Positions 8,921-20,925 of a stretch of 64,000 bases of DNA are shown here, one piece after another. The position numbers were made by a program, and so were the translations under genes. The stretch spans positions 15,524,540-15,588,539 of the forward strand of contig OV277861.1 in NCBI GenBank assembly GCA_922989275.2. The letters are read 5' to 3'. The DNA comes from Gari tellinella (Eukaryota; Mollusca; Bivalvia; Cardiida; Psammobiidae). The stretch's first letter is position 1. Every line of letters starts with the position of its first letter. The notes below the pieces were generated by a model. That model was not told the DNA's origin. It ran no database searches and saw only the letters and a program-made list of their open reading frames with translations.

Positions 8921-11038
8921 TATGCGACATCACCACCCCTTTATATAATATAATTGAGTTAACCAGGGACTTCTTTGACCTCTCGGAATCAGCAATTTGC
9001 ACATTGCGTTCAACATTTTAATCTACGTGTGAGTGAAGTCAATACTTTATTTGACAATTAAAGGGTATGAAATTATGAATTACGAATATCTATCAATTCC
9101 AAATGTCAATATGTTCTCGTATCCAGGGCTGGTCAGGGGTTTTATGAATATTGTGAGAATTGAGGCATATTTAGAAGTGCCACTTATCTCCTGATCTGAC
9201 ACAGCGTAACCCAAACAGTTTGACCACACCCATTTCAATATTCTTACGTCCAAAAACTTAAAATTGTATTTGACAAATAAAAGAAGACGACGCATGCTTA
9301 TAGCTAAATGACGTCACGGTAGTTAAACGTTAATCCGATAGCCATATACGTTCAAGGCAAATGCAGCTTACACATGTCATAGCACATGATTATGTCAGAT
9401 GGTATTAAAAAAAATATATACTCAGCTAAAAAAAGTAGCCACTTTTGTAACCTAAATAATCATGGTCTCATACATAAACTGTATTTATTTATTCTACAGA
9501 TAGGGGCACACGAAATGCAATCATTGTGGCTAAATAAGTGGCACATTGTATTGAAATTAAAGGCATATAACTCTATTCCTTGAAAAAGAAATGTTTGCTT
9601 ACAAAGGTTTTTCATAGAAGAGAAACATGCTGCTTATATTCAGCAGCTAGACCATTTTCTTAAACAAAGTAAAAATCACATTATACTTTCATTCATCACC
9701 ATATCCACGGTGTTATAAAGACTAGAAGGTTTATGATATCAAATTACCTCCCATTGAATTGAAATAATAATGAAATTTTAGTGCTTCATTTTCGTCACAT
9801 GTGTCGTTTAATCTGACTGATTTTACTGGAATATATTGGTGAACGTATGAGCCTTTAAAATTTCAAACAAAACTGGAGTTGATAAGGTACTTTAAAATAT
9901 ATGAAGCTTTAAAATTTACTTAATGTAAAGTAAATGTAAAACGTTGGTACTTTCGTTTTTGGCTGAGTAATACATCGACTTAATTTGAAACGGGATTATC
10001 CGCTTTACGTTGAAAGGGCAAATGAGTTAATGTATAACTATGCTACAGCCATCCTCAAGGAAGTGCGTGATTGATTTTATAGACTGTATCCGCTGATGCG
10101 ACAGTGCTGTGGGTGTATTGAACATTGTTACAGTTCAATACTCAATATACGCACTGCAATAAATCAGCTGTATCTATGCCAGTGGTAAAATGCCACCAGG
10201 ACGGTATCACAATTACTTTCTTGTGCAAATACAGTTTAAATCACCTTCAGAGTACATGTGATCGTAACGGGTGGCCATCAAACGGATACAATATTTAACT
10301 CTAATGGCATTTACCATACCACGTGTTTCACTGAGAGTATGACACCTAAGTTTCATAGTGCAAGGAAATGTTTAGCTTTTTAAATTATTGACTGAAGAAA
10401 ATATTTAAACAGGTAAGTTCCAATTCATATATATGACTAACTGAGGACTAAATTTCGATTTAAGACATATATTCAATGTGTCAATATACACGTTTTGCAT
10501 TTATGACTGTTTAGCAATGAAATGATGTGTATGTATTTCACGTATACCTAATTTAACATAGACTTTTTAAATCGATAAAAAATAGTCTAGGTAGGGTGCA
10601 AGGGAAACTAATGTAAGGTAGCATTGTTGCAGTCTATTCAACAACGCAGTAGATAAGACGTTATTATTTACCGCTTTAACGAAATTAAACACTAACGCAA
10701 TACAATATAACACAGACAATGTCAAAATTGATTTTGATGAAGGAAGCACAACCATATTCCAAATAGGGAATTAAATTATATAATTTTCTCTCTTTATTGT
10801 TCGAATCCATGGGTTTATCAAATATTTTTTTTGTCTAAATGCATGTCACATGTTTGTCACATGCATTCAGCAATATGACTAGTATAAGTCGAACTTTAAG
10901 AATATGGTAATTTTATAAAAAAAAAATTGTTTTTATAAATATTGACGATTCATTTTTTTCTGCTCGACAAACAGTTAGCATATCGTTAAAAACTAGATGA
11001 GTAATCAAAATACTCGATTTCTAATATGTTTCATAGTA
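8921..11038. other. 2.1-kb stretch without a recognisable gene
   Basis: AT-rich intergenic DNA. The only structures seen are a worn cassette-1 remnant at about 9180-9245 (CTGATCTGACACAGCGTAAC, then CAAACAGTTTGACC) and a small hairpin GTATTGAAC/GTTCAATAC at about 10112-10142. No exon with credible splice sites was found. Confidence 0.5.
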
Positions 11039-11391
11039 CAGTGCTCATTCTATACAACGGCCTTCCCAACAACGATCATCGCTTGCTGTTCTTCCCCTGA
11101 ACAAGACAATTATCCCCAACCTATTCCCTGCTGCAATTTTGTCTGCTTAAAAGTGTAGTCTGCTGTTTTCTCAAAGTTATATTATTGACATTTTGACAGA
11201 AAAAATCTAATGACGAGTGACAAACAGCTTGAATCAAGATCAGACGCCGCGTTACACGGCGTCTGATTTAGATTCATGCTGTTTGCTAATGTAAGCCAAT
11301 TTCCCTCCCTATAATGAATCCTCCAAACAATGCACGCAACTTGTGTCTCCCATTGGGTGACGTTGTAGAGAGGGAGCGCTGTATTTGCAAT
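11039..11391. repeat. family B MITE (CAGTGCTC ends, TA target)
   Basis: TA-flanked (11037-11038 and 11392-11393). Ends are CAGTGCTCATTCTATACAAC and GTTGTAGAGAGGGAGCGCTG. The core is the AACAGCTTGAATC...GATCAGACGCCGCG palindrome (cassette 1) centred near 11252. TA duplication and CAGT ends fit a mariner-like MITE. Confidence 0.8.
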
Positions 11392-11460
11392 GAATATGAT
11401 AAGTTTTAGCACAAACATGTTTATTGGAAAAACAATACGTTCTACAGTATTACAGATGGG

Positions 11461-11711
11461 TTAACCCTTTCCCCAATGGGAGCGACTTTTAGCGCATTTT
11501 ATTTATTCATCCGCCTAAGAAATAGTTCCAATTTAATCAGTCATAAATATCTATTATAGGGAATATGTTTTATATTCTAGCACATGATAGCTTAAAGCAG
11601 GCTGAAAGTAAAGCAGAATGCGCCTTAAGGCGCATTCTGCTTTACTTTCAACCTGCTTTAAGAAGTCACCTATATTCAATAATAGAAATAGACTATCAGG
11701 TAAAGGGTTAA
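11461..11711. repeat. TTAA-flanked MITE with cassette 2
   Basis: It starts TTAACCCTTTCCCC and ends GGTAAAGGGTTAA. TTAA plus CCC ends are the piggyBac-type signature. The core is a near-perfect palindrome, CTTAAAGCAGGCTGAAAGT and so on, centred on GCGCCTTAAGGCGC. Confidence 0.8.
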
Positions 11712-12318
11712 TAAACACTTTAGTGCAAAGGTGGAATATGCATCACTGTCAAACATAAAACTTTGTACATAACTAAATAAAATCCACATTTCCAATATCT
11801 ATATACAGTATATCTTTTCTGCATAGAGTATTCCCTTGTATAACAGTGATAGCCATGTCTTTTCAAAGATAGTCAACCAACGCAAATTCCAGAGTATTTT
11901 ATGTCGTTGGTTGTTTTAATTTTGACCTTTGGATAATCATTATCCGTATAAACAGCATACATGAGTTTGTTGAACGAGTTAATGCCTCGATTGGCTAAGT
12001 AGCAGTTATGTTAATTTTATTTAGATTAACCAAAATATATTCCGCAGTAACCCGTTTGTTTTGGTTTTCTTTACACGAAAATTCTTTTAACCGATTTATA
12101 CCCGTCGCCGACAAATTGCAAAATTGAACTAGATTAAGTAAAAAACAGAATTATTGTGTTAAAGTCTCAGAAGTGAACAGATTATTCTTCTTTGCATAAA
12201 TTGGTCTGCTGTATGGACAATCATTATAGTGTCCTTAGAACTCTCATGTATATCTCTAGTGCAATATTACCGTAAACACAACAATTGGGGTCCATTGTAA
12301 AATGTAGGCAGAAACAGT
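11712..12318. other. intergenic stretch, nothing recognised
   Basis: No repeat family member, RNA gene or plausible exon was seen here. Confidence 0.4.
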
Positions 12319-12565
12319 TTAACCCTTTCACTTCAAATTTTTCCATGAGTTTTTTGCTCCATCACCGTTTCATAGTCGTCTGCTTCAATGTTTTTGTTTG
12401 CAAGATCGTTTCAAAGTAATATTCAGTGTAGTATGACTTAAAACATGTCGACACGAGTGTCAATCAGTTTGGATCCTGACCAGTCGCCGCGTTACGCGGC
12501 GTCTGATCAGAATTCAAACTGTTTGCAAACACGCTTTCAATCGTCATTGAGAGTGCAATGGTTAA
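12319..12565. repeat. TTAA-flanked MITE with cassette 1
   Basis: TTAACCCTTTCAC at the left and GCAATGGTTAA at the right. The core is CAGTTTGGATCCTGACCAG with its mirror arm, closed by GCCGCGTTACGCGGC. Confidence 0.8.
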
Positions 12566-13149
12566 TACAGTTTTAAAGATTTACTATTTGATCTGTCATT
12601 TCTTTGTAATGATGTACGATTCACAGAAGGAAGCTCGAGATAAGTTGATGTTTAATCCAGTGAGTAATTAATACTTATCGTGAGGTGCTTTATCAGGATT
12701 AGACGGTTTTCCATGAATAATGTTGCCTTGAAAGTTTTCTATTCTGATGAGTTATAGTTTAACTCAAGCTAATAGACATATTGGAAACAACTCCGAAGTA
12801 GCATTTACATCCATGAAATAATGGGAATGATTTCCTTTACCTTGTAGAGAAGCATATACGAAATATTTACAAACAGTGTACATGTGATGAATTTGCCCTA
12901 TGTAATCAATGAATATTCTAGCCAGCGGACATATATAGAAGCTCTCTGGTCGATGTCTGCACTGTTTGTTAAATGATATATATTGTAAAAACTAACAAAT
13001 ATGAATATCAATTAAGTCTAGACGTGGAATGGTCCATGAAGTTACAATGGACATTGCAACATCTTTTGACTAGTATCAACCCCTTAACTGCATTACTCTG
13101 AATACAATGGCGAATCATAACATTGTTAATTGTGTAGTTTTGGATTTCA
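12566..13149. other. intergenic stretch, nothing recognised
   Basis: No exon, RNA gene or family member was identified. Confidence 0.4.
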
Positions 13150-13262
13150 CAACGGAAATATTATAATATTTCAACCTCTACTGGCCTTATCAAAGAAAAT
13201 TATGTCAAAATCATGCCCATGATATTTTTTGACAAAGGCCTAAAGAGGTCGAAATATTATCT
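13150..13262. repeat. inverted repeat (foldback)
   Basis: ATAATATTTCAACCTCTAC...GGCCTT on the left pairs with AAGGCC...AGAGGTCGAAATATTAT on the right. The spacer is about 45 bases. Confidence 0.5.
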
Positions 13263-14431
13263 TTCGATTTCGTAGGAGATTTCACCATTCCTTACCATTT
13301 AAACGCAAACGAAATGCAAACACAATACACTTAAATGTAGAAAATGACAACCTTTTGCAATTTCTTATCTTTTTTAATCTAATTTTGAAATAGTTGGGAT
13401 ATTGATGAAACCCAAGTAGTCCGGGAGTCAAGGGGTTTAACGTGGAAATGCCGGATGAACTTTTTTTCTCTGCAGTTTTCAATAGTCAAGGGGGTCCTTA
13501 TTAAGATTCAAGAGGGTGCTCGGTGATATCCCTTGAGCATTTCTCAAAATATGCTAATTAAGTCCGCCATTACTGAAATTCCGTTTATTGGCTGTAACAC
13601 ATTTATTATACACGGTAACCTCCTACAAAAGGTGTCTACACCTATGTTTTCAGGGTCTACGAACATTATAAGCACATCAGTTTTGCATTTTAATGACTCG
13701 CACTCGACAAATTACATCAATTACGCTAATGCTAATTATGTCTGCCATTACTGAAATTCCGTTTATTGGCTGTAATACATTTATTATACATGGTAACCTC
13801 CTGAAGGTGTCTACACCTATGTTTTTAGGGTCTACAAACATTATAAACACATCAGTTTTGCATTTTAATGACTCGCACTCGACTAATTACATCAATTATG
13901 CTAATTAGGTCTGAGATCATTAAAGAAATCAAGCTTATTTGGATACTGCTGGAAATATTTGACCTAATGCCATAATGTAAATGTCAATTCCTATATTGTC
14001 AAAAACTGTCTTTCAAACAATACGATAATAGTATTAATTGCATTCTTAAGGTGATTAAGATGCCATATTAGGTATTGCTGCTAAGGCAAATGGTTGAACT
14101 ACTTTACTCGGGGCATTGTTATGTCACCTGGATGGTGTACAAACTGCACGGAACTTGAATGATTCTGGATGAGCGATCGGACTAGATGAAGGGTTATGTA
14201 TATACCTAAATCTAGTTGTAACCCATATTTGGATCTAGACCAGTTGGCGGATGCGAAAAGATTACAGTTTCATAAACAAGATTTTATAAATAATCAATGT
14301 TTGTATCTTCATGGACTGCCTTCTGTAGGATCACGTCGCCTCAGAAGTCCTGTCTCAGTTAATTGCTAACATTGTATTGGAACTTTGGTTGTGAATATAA
14401 ATAATATGTTGCCCATTTTGTTAAGATTTTG

Positions 14432-14551
14432 TGATGCCCAGGTTGCTAAGGGCTATGATGAACAATTGATATTATGTGTTGCCCACTTTGCTAAGGGCTT
14501 TGATGAACAATTGACATTATGTGTTGCCCACTTTGCTAAGGGCTTTGATGA
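14432..14551. repeat. 45-bp tandem repeat, about 2.7 units
   Basis: Units begin at 14432, 14477 and 14522 with TGTTGCCCACTTTGCTAAGG. Because 45 is a multiple of three, they read open on both strands and give spurious ORFs. Confidence 0.85.
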
Positions 14552-14796
14552 AGCTATTTGTGCTTTTTGGGGTCTGCCATGTACTGTTGCGGCGACCCGG
14601 TTCATGTATGTAAATGAAAGCCGCAGCCAAATATTGGCCATATTCATCTAATTAAACATAAACATTATTCATACAGGTTTTTGTTTGCTTTATGCATCCT
14701 TCGATAATTGGATATGTGTATGTGTATATTATGTTCACTTATCACGGTAAAGGGTAGTAAATGTTTAGCTCCTCGGCCTTTTATTGAATATTCATG

Positions 14797-16560
14797 AATA
14801 TGGCGAATGCAAATCAATTCAGCTCAAAAGCTGAAACCGTCTTGGACAAGTGTTGTCTCTGTCAAACAACAAAAAGAAGGAATCTCTAAAAAAAAAAAAA
14901 AAAAAAAGCCTGGAAGTCAGGAAAACGATAGCTATGAAATGATTGCTACAAACATTGTGTGCAATTCAAGATCATTGATCAACCAACTCCCATTTCATAT
15001 AGCGAATTGACCCAGGGTAAGCCTCGACAGGCAATGACAATGGGAGTAGACCAACGACTGAACGAGTGTGCCTGTAACCTAACTAATGGTAAGCTCCTGT
15101 CTATACTTAGTTATGGTGATGCTGTGACACAAGAGCTGAATTATCACAAGTCATGTTTGACAACACTGTACAATATGGAATTGGCTTATTTGTCATCGAT
15201 TGAAACACAGGAAAGTTCTGATACACATGAAAAACAAGTTTTTTCTACTTGTGTTCTCAGAGCTCGTGCCATTCATAATGGATACAAAATTGAGCGTAAC
15301 AGGTCCTCTTGTATTTCATCTTAAGTAATACTTGTGTGGTGTGACAATGTTTATGAAATGACTTGAGCAGTTTACGAATGAAACCCAACCAAGAACAGAT
15401 GTTCACTTGAAAAGACTGAAATAAAGATAGTTAGCTGAAATTCCTGACGTGGAAGCCCACAGTAGCGGAAATAGTGCTACTCGCCCAGTTCTATCTAAAA
15501 CAGTCCATTTATTCTGAAACTGTGGTACTCAGTAAGGCAGCAACAACTCTTCTCAAGTCAATGCTTAAACACAAGTGCTCCGTTGATGGCAGGTTAAATG
15601 ATTTGTATACATGCTAGAACATGGAGTTGAGGTGAAGTAGCAAACTCAACCTGGAGCTTGAAAAAAAGATTCCGCAATGACACAGCTCCTGCAATACAAC
15701 TGTCATTCTAAGCACAGAGGAGCTTCCACGTTCATACATTATAAAGACCTCGAGCCACCATTTTCATGTTTTATTGGAACGTCTGTTTATTGGAAGACTC
15801 GAAGGAGCGCGCTTGTAGAATTGCTACATGAGAATGGACTCTCTATTCCGTACAACAGAGTGCTCGAAATCTCAGCCCAGTTGGGCAATGCTGCACAGTC
15901 AAGTCCACAATTCAACTACTGGTTCATTAAACTGACTAGTCTTTCAGTGATAAGGTCGTTTCGAGCTAATTTCAAGCTCAAATGCCAAGCATTAGCGACA
16001 TTGATACCTTTCTTCTTCTCAAACAACAACGTCCACTATGCATGTTGGCTACCGGTGCAAATGAAAGACATGCTTACCTTAGATGTGACGCATTCTAACG
16101 AGAACCAGGCATTTCAGGACGGGAAATTTGTTGTGTTAAATCGAAGCGATCTTTCTCTGCAATAGCATTCGGCTAACCCCATGAGCAGGCTTTTGCTTTA
16201 AGAAGATGGATGGTAGCTGGACCTGAAGTTTCACGCAGCACTTCATGGACATATCAAACGGGCTGCTTACCAAGCAGGAAGCATATGGGGAGAATGTTTA
16301 GAACCGTTAATGAAAACTGCAAGCCCTGTCGATTGGGGATGGACAAGGCAAAGCAACGTGTGGAGGGTTCACTGGACCTCAATGGCACCAATAGCAGAGA
16401 GCTGCAAACAGCTGACAAATTGCGGGTGCAAGAAGCAATGCATTGGGCACTGCAAATGCTACAAATATTGACTTGCTTGTACATGTACATAACTGTGCAG
16501 CTCCAAATGGGAAACATAGCATGATCATTTGACTTCAGCTTAAGTAAATTGCTTCGGAAA
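14797..16560 (+). pseudogene. decayed multi-copy invertebrate gene with Cys-rich C-terminus
   Basis: Pieces in different frames collinearly cover one protein. They are a KCCLCQ knuckle (about 14840), then QRLNECACNLTNGKLLS...YHKSCLTTLYN (14959-15324), a segment with CFIGTSVYWKTRRSALVELL and GLSIPYNRVLEIS (15677-15900), NNVHYACWLPVQMKDML (about 16025-16075), RRWMVAGPEVSR (about 16205), and a DWGW...CGCKKQCIGHCKCYK tail (about 16336-16470). From memory, this order matches a large uncharacterised protein family, often repeated in cnidarian and mollusc genomes. Its function is not known to me. At least four frame changes, internal stops and an A-tract at about 14887-14907 show it is dead. It sits between the inverted arms of the 4.4-kb element, so it may be that element's former gene. 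Confidence 0.7.
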
Positions 16561-16609
16561 CAAAGTTTTGTGATAGAAAATGTACCAGAAATTCATATTT
16601 ACGGTGTTC

Positions 16610-17190
16610 GAACAGGTTTTGGCGGCCGTTTTGGAAAATAGCCGCCATCTTGGTTTTTCTACATAAGTCGTTGTTTATCAGGAAGATCATATCACATGTT
16701 TTTTGTTGATTTTTAAATAAGTGCCATTTTTCTGAAGTGAAAATTATTTTTAAGGTTGGTTAACTTGAACTATCCCTCAGTGGCGGCCATCTTGGAAAAT
16801 GGCCACCATATTGACTTTTTCCGATGGCTATCGACAGATTTGAGGTAAGCACATCTTGGTGGACATTTATGCTTGCTTCACCAAGGGCACCATTTTTGCA
16901 CTAAAAGCTCCGCTTCTTAGTTATCAACAAAAACTGTAGCATTTCATTACTAAAATATACTACACACATATGTGGAAAAAAAACCCGCAAAATACGCCTC
17001 TTTTGCGGCAATTTGAATAATTTCTTGATTAAAAGAGATTTTATTATGAATTTAAAGTTCAATAATCATATATGTATGTGTTTCGAATACATCTGAGGCA
17101 TATTTAAATTATTTAATGGAAAATAGTACCAACAACTGAGTCCTAAGTGATATTTCGTATTTTGGTAGCCATCTTGGACGCCATGTTGAA
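16610..17190. other. spacer with three CCATCTTGG motifs
   Basis: GCCGCCATCTTGG (about 16650), GGCGGCCATCTTGG (about 16785) and GTAGCCATCTTGG (about 17165) recur within 530 bases. The motif resembles the vertebrate YY1 site. No gene was recognised. Confidence 0.4.
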
Positions 17191-17870
17191 TTGCGATGTT
17201 GTCCCAAGCTTTGCTTACTGCATCAACAGGATTCATAATCTTCAGACTTAGACTAACAGTGTGTTATATAGAAACATATGTTTACAGGCGAGGACCAGTT
17301 GACCGTCTTAAACGGTCTGATATTTGGAGATATAACAAAAAACCCTGAATTTCAGTAATGGCCGACCTCATTTGCATAATTTGCATAAGTTGCATATGTC
17401 CAAAACATTTAATTTTCTGAAATGATGGGTTTATCATGTTCGTTGACCCTGATAACCTGGTTACAGACACCAATTTCATCATGGTAGGATGCATACTAAT
17501 TGACATATGGCCAAATAACGGAATTTCAATAATGGCGGACCTCATTTGCATAATTTGCATTAGTTGCATTTGTTCAAAACATTTAATTTATGAAATGATG
17601 GGTTTATCATGTTTGTAGACCCTGATAACCTGGTTATAGACACCAGTTTCATCATGGTAGGGTGCATACTAATTGACATATGGCCAAATAACGGAATTTC
17701 AGTAATGGCGGGCTTAATTAGCATATTTTGAGAAATGCTCAAGGGATATCACCGGGCACCCTCTTTGATCTTGATGAGGACATCCTAGACTATTGAAAAC
17801 TGCAGAGAAAAAAAGTTCATCCGGCATTTCCAGGTTCAGCTAAATATCGGCCTTTGACTCCCGGACTAAA

Positions 17871-18833
17871 GGATACATGGCTTCTAATATATTCAATAGA
17901 GCATGGCTTTGGAACGGTTATGACTTATGAAAACTTCGAAATTCTAAATTGTATAACTGCTGTGACAGTTCTATTTAAATACGACTTAATGCACTTTAGA
18001 CGCACATTTAGTTTATATAGTTGCTTGACAAATGTGATAAGATGTTCAATATTTTATAAAGCCAAATGGGTTATACATTAGATCCCCTCTATTTCAATAA
18101 TCGCAATTAATACACGAAGTTATGCTTAATGCTAATGTCTAATGAAAACGCTGAACAATCGTTTAAAAGCTTTCTGTCTACTTCTTTGGCATATGTTTTA
18201 AAGAATTAACTCATATGTCATTTACATACAATTTTCTAGTGAAGAGAATACCAGTCCTATACAAACATCTTAGACCTTGATCAGATGGTTCCCATTTGGG
18301 TGTTTTCATTTTGAAATATATTGTATACTTTAATAGTTAAACGTGCTACACTTAGTTGAAAAATGGTATACTCCCGGGATCATTGAGTTCATACAATCGT
18401 TACGTGTTGAAGGTTGCAATCCAGGGGTGTTCTGGTACCGGTAGCCTTTAAAAGAAACGCCTTTAATGTGCTACCTGTAAATTCATTCTGTATAAAACAT
18501 GTTGTTTAAAGTAAACTTAAATGATTCATTTTCTGGTATGTTCAAACAGATGTTGTTAAGTGAGTATATTCTTTCTTTAGCAGCTGAATGAACCCAACTT
18601 CATTATCTACTTCAAAATTCTGATAAGAAGCAGTCATATATAAAACAACACTTACGACAAAGATCGTCATTTTCGATAAGGACATGACGGAAGAAGGCCC
18701 TTATCTGATACAAACCTCAAGTCATATAAATACTCATTAGTCTCCAGAACATCAAACGACTGGCTAATTAATGAACTACATCTTTACTGATGGTAACAAT
18801 GTGGCTGCGGGATATAAACTGATAATACTTCTT
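17871..18833. other. 0.96-kb stretch, nothing recognised
   Basis: AT-rich, with no family member or plausible exon seen. Confidence 0.4.
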
Positions 18834-19049
18834 TTAACCCCTTCACTGCAATGACGTCATCAATTTTAAACAGTTGTCGTCTGCTTGTATTTCTAAAATT
18901 TAAATATTACGTATTTTTGCTTTATAATTATTTAATTGAGTTTCAAATAGTTTGGATTCTGATCAGACGCCGCGTGACGCGGCGTCTGATCAGGACCCAA
19001 ACGTTTTCAAATAACTATTGTACTCGGGGTAAGGCAGTGAAGGGTTTAA
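18834..19049. repeat. TTAA-flanked MITE with cassette 1 (well preserved)
   Basis: TTAACCCCTTCACTGCAATG at the left, GGCAGTGAAGGGTTTAA at the right. The core is TTTGGATTCTGATCAGACG with its mirror, closed by CCGCGTGACGCGG. This copy is a good reference for the family. Confidence 0.85.
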
Positions 19050-19299
19050 AGCTTAGGTCTGATTGATTCTTTCTTTGAAGTTTGCTGTTTCCGAAAAGAA
19101 CATAATACATTGGCACGATCTGCATAATACAGCAGTCGTTAATTGTACAATGTATACATCTAATCAAAATAATTTTGTTTCAACCCACAATTAAAGCTAA
19201 TATGCTGAGTCCTGTAACTATATTTGGTCTTACTGATTGGAAATTACCTTTCTGCACGTTCTGTGCTTGTCGTCTGCAGCGAAAATTAATCGTGAGGTT

Positions 19300-19690
19300 G
19301 CTACCCCTTCACCGCCATGGTGTCGTCTGCTTCAATATTGTCTTCTGCAAAAGGATTTTAAAGCATGATGTAAAGTAGTAAGACTTAATTAATATTGACA
19401 CGAGTGTCAAACAGCTTGAATGATGATCAGAATCCGCGTCTTATCGTCATCCAAACTGTTGTAGAGTAGATTTTATGCGACTCATGCGCCGAATGGGTAA
19501 AATGCGTTTGCTCGCAGCGTGTATAAGGTACCCCAATTCACTACATTGCCCGAGTTGTGATACGAAGCGCCTGATTAGCATCTAAACATTACGATATTAC
19601 TTTAGTCAATTTATCTAATATTTATATTTGAAATTAAAGCAGACGACAATCGTTTAGGGACAGATGACGTCATGGCAATGGAGGGGTTAC
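19300..19690. repeat. degraded TTAA-family MITEs, two overlapping remnants
   Basis: CTACCCCTTCACCGCCATGG and GTCGTCTGCTTCAATATTG start one copy. CAAACAGCTTGAATGATGA is a worn core arm. GACGTCATGGCAATGGAGG near 19670-19685 is the end of another. Confidence 0.6.
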
Positions 19691-20142
19691 TTTAGCCTAA
19701 TGATTGCACGGTTTTTGTGGGTGTGTCCTTGGACACATCCACAGTGTAGTTCAGGAAAAATCTCCAGACGGGGCTGAACAATACATCGAAGCATTTAGCA
19801 GGGGGTGCTAAATAGCAGCTTCCGGATTACGCCGATTTTGTGAGCTTGGGCGGCTAAAAATAAAGGGCAATGTAAATGAGTCTGTGTGTTATTTACTATG
19901 GCCTTACACCTGGTGAACCCGATTTTCATTTGAAATTTGGATCTAAAACGTTCTAACTTAATCAATGAAAAGGATATTGACAAGTAGTTGTTAAACAAGG
20001 AAAGTATATAAATAGTTTCCTTACGCGCAGGAATACAAAAGCCAACCAAGATTATGTGAGGTCAACACCTGTTTATTTCACGCTGGTACCCGAATCGACC
20101 CAGGGTCTGACAATAAAACCTGGTACCATTTACCTAGGCACA

Positions 20143-20362
20143 TGTCAACGCTTAGGCTCCGATGATGTCGTCTGCTTCAAAATTGTCGTCTGCAAAGTTT
20201 ATTTTAATTTAGATTTATACATTTTCAAGTAAAAAAACCTAATGAAGAGTGTCATTTTTAACAATTTGGATCCAGACCAGACACCTCGTAACGCGGTGTC
20301 TGATCTGGATCTAAACTGTTTGCGAAAATCAATAAAGTCGCGACCAGCAGGCAAAGGGTTAA
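20143..20362. repeat. TTAA-family MITE with cassette 1
   Basis: The left end is worn. The core is CAATTTGGATCCAGACCAG with its mirror, and the right end is AGCAGGCAAAGGGTTAA. The interior matches 27530-27650. Confidence 0.7.
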
Positions 20363-20417
20363 GAATGCGGCGCGGCTTACATCAGACACAGAATAATTCC
20401 GTGCCTCAGTAAATTGA

Positions 20418-20925
20418 CTCTCGGTGCGATTTTACAGTTTAGATTCAGATGAATATTAACCTTCTGCACGTTACGGGCGATTTCGTGACTGTTGCTGCAA
20501 ATAGTTTGGATCCAGTTCAGATCGTGATAAGAACTGTTTGACACTCGGTGCGATTTTAAAGTTCGGATCCAGATGAATATTTTCCTTCTGCACGTTACGT
20601 CGAATTCCTGATAATGGCTGCAAATAGTTTGGACCCAGACTAGATCGTGATACGATGTGTTTGGCACTCGGTGCGATTTTAGTTTGGATCCAGATGAATA
20701 TTTACCTTCAGCATGTTACGGTCGATTTTGTGATTATTGCTACAAACAGTTTGGGTCCAGATCAGATCGTGATACGAACTGTTTGACACTCTGTGCGATT
20801 TTAGTTTCGATCCAAATGACTGCACGCTACGAGCGAATTCATGATTATTGCTGCAAATAGTTTGGATCCAGATCAAATCGTGATACGTACTGTTTGACCA
20901 ATCGGGTGCGATTTATAAAGATATA
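20418..20925. repeat. tandem array of about 120-bp units derived from cassette 1
   Basis: Units start at the CTCGGTGCGATTTTA motif near 20420, 20544, 20665, 20784 and 20903, spaced 118-124 bp. Each carries TTTGGATCCAGATGAATAT and a second GATCAGATCGTGATACGAA block, i.e. arms of the cassette without the GCCGCG hairpin. Further worn units lie at about 21420-21690. Confidence 0.75.

Larger units (their letters stand above)
13405..17870. mobile_element. 4.4-kb element with long inverted arms containing tandem subrepeats
   Basis: The left arm (13405-13908) and right arm (17346-17870) are inverted copies. Shared blocks, outside to inside, are TAGTCCGGGAGTCAA, GGAAATGCCGGATGAAC, TTTCTCTGCAGTTTTCAATA, GGGTGCtCGGTGATATCCC and the 174-178-bp subrepeat. 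Left subrepeats start at 13562 and 13740; right ones at about 17346, 17520 and 17694. Long inverted ends with internal tandem subrepeats resemble foldback/Galileo-type DNA transposons. The interior holds the decayed gene at 14797-16560. Whether gene and arms form one element or arrived separately cannot be settled from one copy. Outer limits are approximate and no target duplication was found. Confidence 0.6.

Noticed and set aside
10790..10815. A tRNA-like B box (GTTCGAATCC).
   Set aside because: No A box, acceptor stem or anticodon arm could be drawn around it.
13533..13908. Two overlapping 71-73-codon frames with the same peptide.
   Set aside because: They are the 178-bp subrepeat of the long-inverted-arm element read in frame, not a gene.
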